64,000 nt of DNA. It comes from Knoellia remsis. GTDB taxonomy: Bacteria > Actinomycetota > Actinomycetes > Actinomycetales > Dermatophilaceae. Every line of letters starts with the position of its first letter. Position 1 is the stretch's first letter. The stretch lies in contig NZ_PVTI01000009.1 in NCBI RefSeq assembly GCF_003002895.1, positions 1 through 64,000 of the forward strand, in the 5' to 3' direction. Below, in pieces: positions 25,316-34,433 of the stretch. The notes beneath the pieces were generated by a model. The model was given only the letters and a program-made list of their open reading frames with translations, ran no database searches and was not told where the DNA came from. The position numbers and the translations under genes were made by a program.

Positions 25316-25603
25316 TCAGACGTCGCGGTGGGCGAGGGACTCGGACCGCACACGGGACAGGCCGGCATACACGACGCAGACGGCGACCACCCACGTCGTG
25401 ATGACGAACCATCCGTTGGACGCGAACCGCGGTGCGCCCCAGAGCATCCCGCCGACAAGAAGGGTGCGCAGCAGGGTGGTCTTGCCGGAGCCGTTCGGGC
25501 CGCGCACGACGAGGCAGGTTCCGGCAGGAACGTGCAGTGAGACCGGTGCGAGGAGGGTCGCCGGGCCGATGACCTTCGAGACCCCTTCCGCCCTGACCTC
25601 CAC
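25316..25603 (-). pseudogene. Remnant: ABC ATPase N-terminus joined to a membrane-protein tail
   Basis: 95 residues. The first 50 are an ordinary ABC ATPase start with Walker [17 protein letters not shown]. Directly after it, in the same frame, comes [12 protein letters not shown] and a hydrophobic helix ([18 protein letters not shown]) with a basic tail, as at the end of a permease. Q-loop, signature and Walker B are absent, so it cannot be a working ATPase. It looks like the scar of an internal deletion that removed the rest of the ATPase and most of a permease gene. Another reading is a small fused protein of unknown role. Confidence 0.6.
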
Positions 25604-25646
25604 GCCGCCACGCTATCCGGCGTGTCATCCGGACCCGGTCACCGGC

Positions 25647-26855
25647 ATGATCGGGCCCGTGACCACGCCGATCCCTCGTGACGACCGTCCTGTCCCGCGG
25701 TGGGCTCGCGCCTTCGCGGTCGTCGCCATCGCCGCGGGGGCGGCGGTGGCGTTCGCTCTGGCCGCCGACGCGGGACCCGACGCGCGCCCGTGGCTCGTCG
25801 TCCTCACCTACGTCGCCGCGGTCGCCGCGACTCTCGGCGCCCTCGCGCTCGGGATGGAGGAGTGGGCGCGCACCGGCAGGCACCCTCGTCGGACGGGTGT
25901 CGCGACGTTCGCCGTCCTTCTCCTCGCTGTCGCAGGGTTCGTCGTGGCGGTCCCGGTGGGATGGGCGGCGGTCACCGGGTGGGTGGCCGGGATCCTCGGG
26001 TCGAGCCTGGTGAGCATCCCGATCCTGCGGCGCAACCGCGGAGCCGTGGATGCCTACTGGGCCGAGCGCCGTCGCGCTGCGACGGTCGAGGCTGCAGAGG
26101 CGCCGGGCGCGAGAGGGCGGCGCGCACCCGGCCGTCGCGGCCGGCCGGCACCCGTCGGGACGATGCTGCGTGGTGAGATCACGCGCGCCCGCCGACGACT
26201 CCTCGCGGTGACGCTCGCAGCCCTCCTGGTGACGGGCGGCTTCGTCGCCGTCTTCCGTTCCGAACCGGCCTTCTGGATGACGGCCGGGGTCGCGGCCTTC
26301 TACGTCCTCTGGGAGGTGCGCGGGATCGCGTCGCGCCGTCTCGCCCTGCGCGCGTACGAGGCGGGCCGGTCCCGTCCTCGCGTCGCCTGGGTCGCCCTGC
26401 TGTACGACCCGGCGCCGAGGATGGTCCGGCCGCTGCTCGCCGTGTGGGACGAGCGCCCGGAGCCGGGACCGGGCCGTTATCCCAAGCCGGACCGGGTCTA
26501 TCGGGCCGACGACGAGGCCGACGACCTGCTCTCGTTCCAGCAGTCCCTGGAGGTCCACGAAGCGTGGGTGCCCGCGTCCCGGGAACCGTTCCTGCCGCCG
26601 CGCTGGGTGGTCGCCGACGCCGGCGCCGCGATCCCGCAACGCCGCGCGCTCTTCGGCCGGTGGTACTTCGGCATGCTCTCGCGCGGCGAACGGTCCGAGC
26701 CGATCGCGCTCCGCGCCGGTGAGCCGGACCCGATGGCCGAGGCCGGTGCGCCGACGCCGCCGTGGGCTCTGCCGTCGGTGCGGCAGGTCGCGGGGTATGC
26801 CGGCGTGCTCGGGTTCTTCGCGGGGCTGTTCCACCTCGTCGTGCTGGCCGGCTGA
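25647..26855 (+). CDS. Multi-pass membrane protein of unknown function
   Basis: About 402 residues from ATG 25647; GTG 25659 is an equally possible start. Hydrophobic segments lie at about residues 20-42, 50-70, 85-108, and 110-125, then a basic stretch (ARGRRAPGRRGRPAP), two more segments (about 185-230), a soluble Pro/Arg-rich part and a last helix at the C-end (VAGYAGVLGFFAGLFHLVVLAG). I recognise no family motif. It stands alone between the ABC remnant (divergent) and dnaX, 192 bases away. Confidence 0.6.
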   Translation: MIGPVTTPIPRDDRPVPRWARAFAVVAIAAGAAVAFALAADAGPDARPWLVVLTYVAAVAATLGALALGMEEWARTGRHPRRTGVATFAVLLLAVAGFVVAVPVGWAAVTGWVAGILGSSLVSIPILRRNRGAVDAYWAERRRAATVEAAEAPGARGRRAPGRRGRPAPVGTMLRGEITRARRRLLAVTLAALLVTGGFVAVFRSEPAFWMTAGVAAFYVLWEVRGIASRRLALRAYEAGRSRPRVAWVALLYDPAPRMVRPLLAVWDERPEPGPGRYPKPDRVYRADDEADDLLSFQQSLEVHEAWVPASREPFLPPRWVVADAGAAIPQRRALFGRWYFGMLSRGERSEPIALRAGEPDPMAEAGAPTPPWALPSVRQVAGYAGVLGFFAGLFHLVVLAG

Positions 26856-26915
26856 GCGCGCGTCGGCCGTGCGCCGGCTCGGCTCCTGGCTGTCTCGGGC
26901 GCGCGCCCTTGCCAC

Positions 26916-26957
26916 CGTCTGCGTGGATGGTCGAGAACCTGACCATCCACGCAGACG
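26916..26957. repeat. Perfect 17-bp inverted repeat upstream of dnaX
   Basis: Arms CGTCTGCGTGGATGGTC (26916-26932) and its exact complement (26941-26957) are separated by eight bases. It lies 61 bases after the membrane-protein gene and 91 before dnaX. It is likely a terminator for the former. Confidence 0.8.
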
Positions 26958-27047
26958 CAAGCAAGCCCGGCGGCGGGAGGCGGGCGGACGGCATACGGTC
27001 TCGTCCTGGACGCTGCGCTGTCACGGGCGGCGACTAGGGTTCACGAG

Positions 27048-29501
27048 GTGAGCACCGCCCTCTACCGCCGCTACCGCCCCGAGACGTTCGCCGACGTCAT
27101 CGGGCAGGAGCACGTGACCGAGCCGCTCATGCAGGCCCTGCGCACGGGGCGGGTCAACCACGCCTACCTCTTCAGTGGCCCGCGCGGCTGCGGCAAGACG
27201 ACGAGCGCCCGCATCCTCGCCCGCTGCCTCAACTGCGAACAGGGCCCGACCGACACCCCGTGCGGCACCTGCGACTCGTGCGTCGCACTCGCGCGCGGTG
27301 GCCCCGGCAGCGTCGACGTCATCGAGATCGACGCGGCCAGCCACGGTGGTGTCGACGACGCCCGTGACCTGCGCGAACGCGCGTCCTACGGGCCGGCGCA
27401 GAGCCGCTACAAGGTCTACATCATCGACGAGGCGCACATGGTGACGCCGCAGGGCTTCAACGCGCTGCTCAAGATCGTCGAGGAGCCGCCCGAGCACGTG
27501 AAGTTCGTCTTCGCGACGACCGAGCCCGAGAAGGTCATCGGCACGATCCGCTCGCGCACCCACCACTACCCGTTCCGGCTCGTGCCGCCCGGCCAGCTCA
27601 CCGACTACATGGAGCGGCTCTGCGCGGCCGAGGGGGTGACCGTCGCGCCGGGCGTGCTGTCGTTCGTCGTGCGCGCCGGCGGCGGGTCGGTGCGTGACTC
27701 GCTGTCCGTGCTCGACCAGCTCATCGCAGGGTCCGGTGACGAGGGACTGACCTACGAGTCGGCGGCGTCGCTGCTCGGCTTCACCGACGGCGAGCTGCTT
27801 GATGCCGCGATCGACGCGTTCGGTGCCGGCGACGGTGCCGGGGCGTTCGCCGCGATCGAGCGGGTCATCGAGAGCGGTCTTGACCCGCGACGCTTCATCG
27901 AGGACCTCCTCGAGCGGCTGCGCGACCTCATCGTCGTTGCGGCCGTGCCCGACGGCGCCTCGGCGGTGCTGAGGGCGCTGCCGCCGGACCAGCTCGAGCG
28001 GATGCGCCAGCAGGCAGCGGCGTTCGGTCCGGGTGCGCTGTCACGGGCGGCCGACGTCGTCAACGCCGGGCTCACCGAGATGACCGGGGCCACCGCGCCG
28101 CGCCTGCAGCTCGAGCTCATCGCCGCGCGGCTGCTGCTTCCCGGTGCCGCGGGGGAGAGCGGGTATGCCGCCCGCCTCGACCGTCTCGAACGTCGCCTCG
28201 ATGTGGGCGGAGTTCCCAGCGGTGGGGGTATGCCGGCCGCTGTGGCGGGCGGACCCCGCACGGCGTCTTCGCCGACGCCGACACCGCAGCCGTCACCCTC
28301 GCCGCAGCCCGCACCCAGCCCGACCCGCGCTCCGCAGGGACAGGCGGGAGCCGGCCAGCCTGCGCCGACGCCGACCTCTCCCGGGCCGGACCAGGCGGGC
28401 CGTCCCGTGCCGCCGCAGGAGCCGCCGAGCGAGCGCCCCGACCCGCAACCCGACGCGCAGCCCGGCGCGCAGCCCGCGCAGAATCCGGGGCCGGGTCAGC
28501 AGCCGCAGTCCGGTCCGGACGGGCCGCAGTTCGTCGAACCCGTCCCGACGCAGGCCCCCAGCGGTCGCGACGAGGATCCCGCCGCAGACGCGCCGGCCCA
28601 GACGGAAACCGTTGCGGCACAGTCCTCCTCGCCGCAACCGAGCCCGGCGCACGGCGGACTCGACACCGCAGCGATCCGGCGGTCCTGGCCCGACATCCTC
28701 GCCAAGGTCTTCGAGCTGCGTCGGACGACGTGGACCTTCGTCTCCGAGCACGCGCAGGTCCTCGACTACAACGGTGAACGCCTCCTCCTCGGCATTGCGA
28801 CGACCGGCCTGGCCAACACCTTCCGTCGTGGCCCGCACGCGACCTATGTCCAACAGGCGCTCATCGATGTCCTCGGCGTCGACGTCCGGGTCGAGGGCGT
28901 GCCCGCTGACGGCTCGTCGGTCGACACCGGCGGTTCCGGCGTCGCGCCCATCGACCCGAGCCGCCCCGACCCGGCGCCCGCCGCGCCTGCCCGCGGCGGT
29001 GGCGGCAACCCGCCCGCGCGCCGCCCGGGTCCCGGCGCGTCCGGCAACGGAGCGGCGAATGGAGCCGGCGGTGGCGGACAGGGTGGGCCCGGCGAGGGCG
29101 CACCGGCTGCCGGTGGCGCGATGGTCGAGCCGGTGACGCCTCCCGACACACACCGCGACGGTCCTGGAGCGGCCCACCACGGTGGGCCGACCGAGACACG
29201 CGAGCGGCCGGCATACGACAGCTCACCCGGAACCCGACAGGCCGAATGGGGGAGTGACAGCGACGACGGCGCCGAGGCGCCCGCGTGGGCGACGGCGCAG
29301 CCGGACGAGGAGCCGCCCGTCAGCCCCTATGCGCGGGCGCGCGAGGCGGTGGCGTCCGAACCGGACCCCGATGAGACGCCCTTGGCCGACGACTCCGCCA
29401 TCAGCGACGATGACGAGGACATCGAAGGCCTCGGCGAGGTCGGTGTCCCCGTCGTCGAGCGCGTCCTCGGCGGGAAGGTCATCCACGAAGAGGACGCATG
29501 A
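27048..29501 (+). CDS. dnaX: DNA polymerase III gamma/tau subunit
   Basis: An 817-residue clamp-loader subunit from GTG 27048. The AAA+ domain has Walker A GPRGCGKTTSARILARCLNC, zinc cysteines in CLNC...CGTCDSC, Walker B IIDEAHM with sensor FATTEPEKVIGTIRSRTHHY. Domain III ends near residue 370. A long Pro/Gln/Ala-rich linker follows, then a C-terminal polymerase-contact region (about 540-620) and an acidic tail ending GVPVVERVLGGKVIHEEDA, conserved in actinobacterial DnaX. It overlaps the acyltransferase gene by four bases. Confidence 0.95.
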   Translation: MSTALYRRYRPETFADVIGQEHVTEPLMQALRTGRVNHAYLFSGPRGCGKTTSARILARCLNCEQGPTDTPCGTCDSCVALARGGPGSVDVIEIDAASHGGVDDARDLRERASYGPAQSRYKVYIIDEAHMVTPQGFNALLKIVEEPPEHVKFVFATTEPEKVIGTIRSRTHHYPFRLVPPGQLTDYMERLCAAEGVTVAPGVLSFVVRAGGGSVRDSLSVLDQLIAGSGDEGLTYESAASLLGFTDGELLDAAIDAFGAGDGAGAFAAIERVIESGLDPRRFIEDLLERLRDLIVVAAVPDGASAVLRALPPDQLERMRQQAAAFGPGALSRAADVVNAGLTEMTGATAPRLQLELIAARLLLPGAAGESGYAARLDRLERRLDVGGVPSGGGMPAAVAGGPRTASSPTPTPQPSPSPQPAPSPTRAPQGQAGAGQPAPTPTSPGPDQAGRPVPPQEPPSERPDPQPDAQPGAQPAQNPGPGQQPQSGPDGPQFVEPVPTQAPSGRDEDPAADAPAQTETVAAQSSSPQPSPAHGGLDTAAIRRSWPDILAKVFELRRTTWTFVSEHAQVLDYNGERLLLGIATTGLANTFRRGPHATYVQQALIDVLGVDVRVEGVPADGSSVDTGGSGVAPIDPSRPDPAPAAPARGGGGNPPARRPGPGASGNGAANGAGGGGQGGPGEGAPAAGGAMVEPVTPPDTHRDGPGAAHHGGPTETRERPAYDSSPGTRQAEWGSDSDDGAEAPAWATAQPDEEPPVSPYARAREAVASEPDPDETPLADDSAISDDDEDIEGLGEVGVPVVERVLGGKVIHEEDA

Positions 29502-30175
29502 GCACGTACTACTGGGTGGGCCGGACGGCGATCACGTCGCTGGCCCACGCCATGTGGCGGCCGACCATCAACGGACGTGACAACGTTCCGCGCGAGGGTG
29601 GCGTCCTCCTCGCGAGCAACCACCTGTCGTTCATCGACAGCTTCGCCATCCCCATCGCGTCACCGCGCAAGGTCGCCTTCCTCGCGAAGTCCGACTACTT
29701 CACCGGCACCGGACTGCGCGGCCGCTTCGTGCGCGGGTTCATGGAGGCCGGCGACGCCATCCCCGTCGACCGCGACTCCTCGAGCGCCGCCAAGGACTCG
29801 CTCGACCTCGCGCTCGAGGTGCTGCGGGCGGGCAAGGCGTTCGGCATCTATCCCGAGGGCACGCGCTCGCGCGACGGGCGGCTCTACCGCGGCAAGACCG
29901 GGGTGGCGTTCTTGGCCCTGACGGCCGGGGTGCCGGTCGTCCCCGTGGGCCTCATCGGCACCGACAAGGTGCAGCCGGTCGGGGCGCGTGGGCTGCGGCT
30001 CGCGGACGTCACCGTCTCGTTCGGGGAGCCGATCCGTCCCGAGGCGTATGCCGGTCTGCCGGCCGGGCGCGCGCGTCGCCAGCTCACCGACGACGTCATG
30101 GACGCCATCGCGGCACTGTCCGGACAGGAGCGGGCCGACACCTACAACGAGCACCCGCCCTCCGTCGGCCCCTGA
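29498..30175 (+). CDS. 1-acyl-sn-glycerol-3-phosphate acyltransferase (PlsC-like)
   Basis: A 225-residue membrane-associated acyltransferase. Motif I is NHLSFIDS (catalytic His-Asp, about residue 32), the next block is GDAIPVDRDSSS, and motif III is YPEGTRSRDGRLYRGKTG (about 114), followed by PVVPVGLIGTDK. It transfers an acyl chain to lysophosphatidate in phospholipid synthesis, or acts on a related lysolipid. The ATGA overlap with dnaX shows co-translation. In many actinobacteria the DNA-binding protein EbfC/YbaB sits between dnaX and recR, but it is missing here. Confidence 0.9.
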   Translation: MSTYYWVGRTAITSLAHAMWRPTINGRDNVPREGGVLLASNHLSFIDSFAIPIASPRKVAFLAKSDYFTGTGLRGRFVRGFMEAGDAIPVDRDSSSAAKDSLDLALEVLRAGKAFGIYPEGTRSRDGRLYRGKTGVAFLALTAGVPVVPVGLIGTDKVQPVGARGLRLADVTVSFGEPIRPEAYAGLPAGRARRQLTDDVMDAIAALSGQERADTYNEHPPSVGP

Positions 30176-30209
30176 GGCCCACCCACCCCAACTTTCCCGC
30201 CCCATGCGA

Positions 30210-30258
30210 GAACCTGGAGCGAGGTGCGGCTTCGGTAGTCGCACCTCACTCAAGGTTC
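30210..30258. repeat. Hairpin upstream of recR with adjacent 16-bp direct repeats
   Basis: GAACCTGGAGCGAGGTGCG (30210-30228) pairs with 30240-30258 with two mismatches around CTTCGGTAGT. The piece AAGGTTCCCTTGCCTC then occurs at 30252-30267 and 30281-30296. It probably ends the dnaX-plsC transcript. Confidence 0.7.
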
Positions 30259-30352
30259 CCTTGCCTCGGCCCCACGCCCGAAGGTTCCCTTGCCTCAGGA
30301 CCGCCAGGCGCGGGACGAGGCCGCTGACGGCTCGGTGGCCTAGGCTGCATGT

Positions 30353-30952
30353 GTGTACGAAGGCGCAGTGCAGGACCTCATCGACGAGCTCGGCCGCCTC
30401 CCCGGCGTCGGGCCGAAGTCGGCGCAGCGCATCGCGTTCCACCTCCTCGCCGCCGACGCCGTCGACGTGCAGCGCCTCACCGACGCGCTGACCCAGGTCA
30501 AGGACAAGGTCCGGTTCTGCGCGACGTGCTTCAACGTCGCCGAGGCCGAGCAGTGCAAGATCTGCGCCGACCCGCGCCGCGACCCGGGCAGCATCTGTGT
30601 CGTCGAGGAGCCCAAGGACGTCGTCGCCATCGAGCGGACGCGCGAGTTCCGCGGCCGCTACCACGTGCTCGGCGGCGCGATCAGCCCCATCGACGGCATC
30701 GGTCCGGACGACCTGCACTTCCGCGAGCTCATGACGAGACTCGCCAGCGGCGAGGTCACCGAGATCATCATCGCGACCGACCCCAACCTCGAGGGCGAGG
30801 CGACGGCGAGCTACCTCGCGCGCTTCCTCAAGGGCATGGACCTCAAGATCACGCGTCTCGCCTCGGGCCTCCCGGTCGGCGGCGACCTCGAGTACGCCGA
30901 CGAGGTCACCCTCGGCCGGGCCTTCGAGGGACGGAGGCTCCTCGATGCCTGA
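30353..30952 (+). CDS. recR: Recombination mediator RecR
   Basis: A 199-residue RecR from GTG 30353. It has an N-terminal helix-hairpin-helix ([20 protein letters not shown]), a C4 zinc finger ([16 protein letters not shown]), and a Toprim domain ([26 protein letters not shown]), followed by the Walker-B-like C-terminal part. It works with RecF/RecO to load RecA at gaps. Complete and of normal length (about 200). It overlaps the DUF5063 gene by eight bases. Confidence 0.95.
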   Translation: MYEGAVQDLIDELGRLPGVGPKSAQRIAFHLLAADAVDVQRLTDALTQVKDKVRFCATCFNVAEAEQCKICADPRRDPGSICVVEEPKDVVAIERTREFRGRYHVLGGAISPIDGIGPDDLHFRELMTRLASGEVTEIIIATDPNLEGEATASYLARFLKGMDLKITRLASGLPVGGDLEYADEVTLGRAFEGRRLLDA

Positions 30953-31538
30953 CCAGCCCTCGACCAGCGCCGTTCCGGACGAGCAGCTCTCCGACCTGCG
31001 CGCGCTCGCCGACGACTCGGCCGCCGAGGTTCGCACCTACATCACGACGGTCACCGACATCGCCTCCGGCGCCAACCCGGCGGCGGCCCTCCCGCTCGGG
31101 CTCCTGGCCCTCTCCCAGGTGCTCGTCATGGGTGCCCGGCTCGGCGCGATCGAGGACGTCGTGCCGGAGGACCGGTTCGAGGCCGACACCGGCCCGGACA
31201 CCGAGCTCGACCCGCTGCGCGAGAACCTCGCCAACATGTTCGAGGGCCTCGACGAGTACGCCGACGTCGTCGACCCCGTCACCGACCCCGAGCTCACGAC
31301 CGGCTCACTCGCCAACGACCTCACCCTCGTCGCCGGCTGCCTCACCCACGGCCTGAACCATTACGACGCGGGTCGGGTGCTCGAAGCGCTGTGGTGGTGG
31401 CAGTTCAGCTACCTGTCCGACTGGGGCGAGCGGGCGGCGAGCGCGCTTCGCGTGCACCAGGCGCTGCTCGCCCACGTCCGCCTCGATGCCGACGCGGACG
31501 CCGTCGCCGAGGCCGAGTTCGACGCCCTCCACCCCTGA
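30945..31538 (+). CDS. DUF5063 family protein
   Basis: A 197-residue acidic, mostly helical protein starting inside the end of recR. The pattern [21 protein letters not shown] and [31 protein letters not shown] fits the DUF5063 family, which regularly follows recR in actinobacteria. No catalytic motif is seen. The overlap with recR suggests translational coupling and perhaps a recombination-linked role, which is inference. Confidence 0.85.
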   Translation: MPDQPSTSAVPDEQLSDLRALADDSAAEVRTYITTVTDIASGANPAAALPLGLLALSQVLVMGARLGAIEDVVPEDRFEADTGPDTELDPLRENLANMFEGLDEYADVVDPVTDPELTTGSLANDLTLVAGCLTHGLNHYDAGRVLEALWWWQFSYLSDWGERAASALRVHQALLAHVRLDADADAVAEAEFDALHP

Positions 31539-32035
31539 TCAAGGCGTCGTTCCACCGCGCCGCCGATGGCGTGGCTCACGGCGAGGGAGACCGGCAGGCT
31601 CGTCGCGGCCACGGCCAGGGTCCGCGCGGTCACGCGGTGCGGGTTCGTGCGAAGGGCCCACACGGCATACGGCAGGACGGTGAGGGGTGTGGTCGCGACG
31701 CCGGGCGTGTAGCCGCGCACCGCGACCGACGCGAGCAGGTGCCCCACGCCGTGGATTCCGTATGCCGTGACGCCGGCTCGGTACCACTGGGACCGGCCGC
31801 GGGTGGCGGCGCCGGCAGCCGCGGCGGAGCCGATGAGCGCGCCCATGGCGACGATGGCGGCTCGCTGGCGCCTGTCGCTCGTGGGCTCGCGCAGGAACGG
31901 AATTCGCCGGGCCCAGGCGGGGACGTCGACTCGTCCCTCGGCCACGGCCCGGGTCCACGGCCCCACGGCGAACCACTCCTCGGCGTCATGAGCCGCCCAG
32001 GCGGCGAACAGGAGAGCGGCAGCTCGGCGGCGCAT
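31409..32035 (-). CDS. HXXEE-domain membrane protein
   Basis: A 208-residue protein from ATG 32035 with the family's hallmark AHDAEEW near residue 15 and a paired YGIHGVGHLLASVAVRGYTPG. It has several membrane segments (about 55-75, 90-125 and 130-150). HXXEE proteins are small integral membrane proteins of unknown function, possibly metal-dependent. The last 43 residues (Ser/Ala/Arg-rich) are antisense to the end of the DUF5063 gene. That tail looks unlike the family and may be read-through after loss of the natural stop. Confidence 0.7.
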   Translation of the reverse strand: MRRRAAALLFAAWAAHDAEEWFAVGPWTRAVAEGRVDVPAWARRIPFLREPTSDRRQRAAIVAMGALIGSAAAAGAATRGRSQWYRAGVTAYGIHGVGHLLASVAVRGYTPGVATTPLTVLPYAVWALRTNPHRVTARTLAVAATSLPVSLAVSHAIGGAVERRLDQGWRASNSASATASASASRRTWASSAWCTRSALAARSPQSDR

Positions 32036-32236
32036 GGCGCCGACCCTACGACCCACAGGCGGCCGGGACGGCCGGGGGCTGGCCGGGAGCTCCGGCGACG
32101 GCGCCGGGGTGATCTGTCACACACAGGATTGAATCCTCAATGACAGCGGTTACCAGCACGTAGCGTCGGTCGTGGCTCGGTCCCCTGCATCGGCGCACGG
32201 CGAGCTGACCCGTCGTGTGTCCCTCGAAGGAGTCCC

Positions 32237-32940
32237 ATGCCCACCCCGCCTCGTACGCTCCCTGCTCGCCTGCCCAGCCGTCGCGCCGTCTCGGCAGGTG
32301 CGGCGTGGGCCGTCCCGGTCGCTGCCGTTGCCGCCTCGGCTCCGGCCTTCGCCGCCTCTCCCTGCAACACCCCTGCGGCCATTCCCGCAGGAAGCACGTG
32401 GACGAAGACCATGACCACCGGCCTGAACGACGCACCGGCGACGTGGCTCTCATCGAACCAGCTGCGTTTCTACACCGACTCGACCCGGACCTCGGGCGCG
32501 GCTCCCACCGTGACGTTCATGAGTGGGACGTTCGGCATGGCCGCGAACTTCACGTACACGTTCGACTACGTCCTCCAGACCGCGGAGGAAACATGTCGAG
32601 TGGAGCGTGTACCACCTACAACACGTCACTCAGGATCGAACTTCTGGATGCGGCAGGCACCGTCATCAAGGTGATCTTCAACGGCTACACCCAAAACGGC
32701 GGCACGGGCACCGGCACGCTCGTGCTCCCGCCGAGCAACTGCTCGTCAAGCTCGCGTTCCTCGCAGTTCGGCGACAACGGCGTGGTCGGCCAGTCGGAGA
32801 CCGGCAGCGTCAGCTACACGCCGACGACCACCGCAGACTTCCGGATCCGGTACACCTTCACCCCGGACAACGGAACCAACAGCGGCAACAACGACGACTG
32901 GCTCGTCACCCTGACGTCGTCCTGTCGGCTCGTCGCCTGA
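32237..32940 (+). pseudogene. Secreted protein with twin-arginine-like signal, frameshifted
   Basis: ATG 32237 (GAAGGAG upstream) opens a frame with a signal peptide (SRRAVSAGAAWAVPVAAVAA, cleavage near AFAAS) and a beta-rich domain containing WLSSNQLRFYTDS and NFTYTFDYVLQT. At about 32583-32588 the reading moves to the next frame, where SSGACTTYNTSLRIELLDAAG and FRIRYTFTPDNGTNSGNNDDW continue to a TGA at 32940. The combined product would be about 234 residues. One lost or gained base, or a sequence error, explains the split. I recognise no family. Programmed slippage seems unlikely as no slippery site is evident. Confidence 0.65.
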
Positions 32941-33098
32941 CCGCACCTCCCGTGCCCTGAGGGGTAAGCGGTGACCGGTGACCGGAAGGCGGGCGACCGG
33001 CATACGGGCGCACAGCCTGCTCGCAGACCCGCTCGTTAGACTCGCAGCCGTCCGCGCGAGCCTCGCGACCCGTCCCCGCGACCCACGGGAGAACCCAC

Positions 33099-34388
33099 GT
33101 GCCCATCGTCGTCCAGAAGTATGGCGGCTCCTCGCTCGCCGACGCCGAGAGCATCAAGCGGGTCGCCCGACGCATCGCCGAGACGCGCAAGGCCGGCAAC
33201 GACGTCGTCGTCGCCGTGTCCGCCATGGGGGACTCGACCGACGAGCTGCTCGACCTCGCCCAGGAGGTCAGCCCCATCCCGCCGCCGCGTGAGCTCGACA
33301 TGCTCATGACCGCGGGGGAGCGGATCAGCATGGCGCTCGTCGCGATGGCGATCCATGACCTGGGCATCAGCGCGCGCTCGTTCACCGGCAGCCAGGCCGG
33401 CGTCATCACCGACGAGTCGCACGGCAAGGCCAAGATCATCGACGTCACCCCGGGCCGCATCACCGAAGCGCTCGGCAAGGGTCACGTCGTCATCGTCGCC
33501 GGCTTCCAGGGCGTGAGCCAGACGACGAAGGAGATCACCACCCTCGGCCGCGGCGGCACCGACACGACCGCCGTCGCGCTCGCGGCCGCCCTCAAGGCCG
33601 ACGTGTGCGAGATCTACACCGACGTCGACGGCGTCTTCACGGCCGACCCGCGCATCGTCCCCAAGGCCCGCAAGATCGACCGCATCTCCGCCGAGGAGAT
33701 GCTCGAGCTCGCGGCGAGCGGCTCCAAGGTGCTGCACCTGCGCAGCGTCGAGTACGCCCGCCGCTACGACATCCCGATCCACGTCCGGTCCTCCTTCACG
33801 CCGAAGGAGGGCACGATCGTCACCGACCAGCCCGGCCCCACCCAGCAGGGCCTCGAAGGAGAAGCCGTGGAAGCCCCGATCATCGCCGGCGTCGCGCACG
33901 ACCGCAGCGAAGCCAAGATCACCGTCGTCGGCGTCCCGGACACCAAGGGCAAGGCGGCCCAGATCTTCCAGGCCGTCGCGGCGTCCGAGGCCAACATCGA
34001 CATGATCGTCCAGAACGTGTCGGCGACCGAGACCGGCCTCACCGACATCTCGTTCACGCTGCCCAAGACCGACGGCCAGGGTGCGATGGAGGCGCTGCAG
34101 GCGATCCAGGAGCAGGTCGGGTTCAGCGGCCTGCAGTACGACGACCAGATCGGCAAGCTCTCCCTCGTCGGTGCCGGCATGCGCTCCAACCCGGGCGTCT
34201 CGGCGACGTTCTTCGAGGCGCTCGCCGAGGCGGGCGTCAACATCGAGATGATCTCCACTTCGGAGATCCGGATCTCGGTCGTGACCCGCAGCGAGCTCCT
34301 TGACGAGGCGGTGCGTGCCGTGCACTCCGCGTTCGGGCTCGACTCCGAGGACGGCGAGGCCGTCGTGTATGCCGGCACCGGGCGCTGA
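33099..34388 (+). CDS. lysC: Aspartokinase
   Basis: A 429-residue kinase from GTG 33099 that phosphorylates aspartate, opening the lysine/threonine/methionine/diaminopimelate pathway. It starts with the [17 protein letters not shown] nucleotide motif, has [11 protein letters not shown] and [18 protein letters not shown] in the kinase core, and two ACT regulatory domains from about residue 265 ([27 protein letters not shown]). It precedes asd, the classic ask-asd pair. An internal start for a beta subunit is well placed at 33867. Confidence 0.95.
   Translation: MPIVVQKYGGSSLADAESIKRVARRIAETRKAGNDVVVAVSAMGDSTDELLDLAQEVSPIPPPRELDMLMTAGERISMALVAMAIHDLGISARSFTGSQAGVITDESHGKAKIIDVTPGRITEALGKGHVVIVAGFQGVSQTTKEITTLGRGGTDTTAVALAAALKADVCEIYTDVDGVFTADPRIVPKARKIDRISAEEMLELAASGSKVLHLRSVEYARRYDIPIHVRSSFTPKEGTIVTDQPGPTQQGLEGEAVEAPIIAGVAHDRSEAKITVVGVPDTKGKAAQIFQAVAASEANIDMIVQNVSATETGLTDISFTLPKTDGQGAMEALQAIQEQVGFSGLQYDDQIGKLSLVGAGMRSNPGVSATFFEALAEAGVNIEMISTSEIRISVVTRSELLDEAVRAVHSAFGLDSEDGEAVVYAGTGR
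33867..34388 (+). CDS. Aspartokinase beta subunit, internal in-frame start
   Basis: GTG at codon 257 of lysC is preceded by GAAGGAG at five bases' spacing. It would give a 173-residue protein consisting only of the ACT domains. In Corynebacterium glutamicum the same kind of internal start makes the beta subunit of an alpha2-beta2 aspartokinase, beginning at the equivalent place (MEEAVLTGVA there, [10 protein letters not shown] here). The start is inferred from position and ribosome site. Confidence 0.6.
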   Translation: MEAPIIAGVAHDRSEAKITVVGVPDTKGKAAQIFQAVAASEANIDMIVQNVSATETGLTDISFTLPKTDGQGAMEALQAIQEQVGFSGLQYDDQIGKLSLVGAGMRSNPGVSATFFEALAEAGVNIEMISTSEIRISVVTRSELLDEAVRAVHSAFGLDSEDGEAVVYAGTGR

Positions 34389-34433
34389 CGGTGCGGCTCA
34401 CCGAGCGCTGCGGCCGGGTCTGAGGCCGCCGGG

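Noticed and set aside
33010-33098. Lysine riboswitch before lysC
   Set aside because: Only 158 bases separate it from the previous gene and no lysine-riboswitch core or long paired leader was recognisable.
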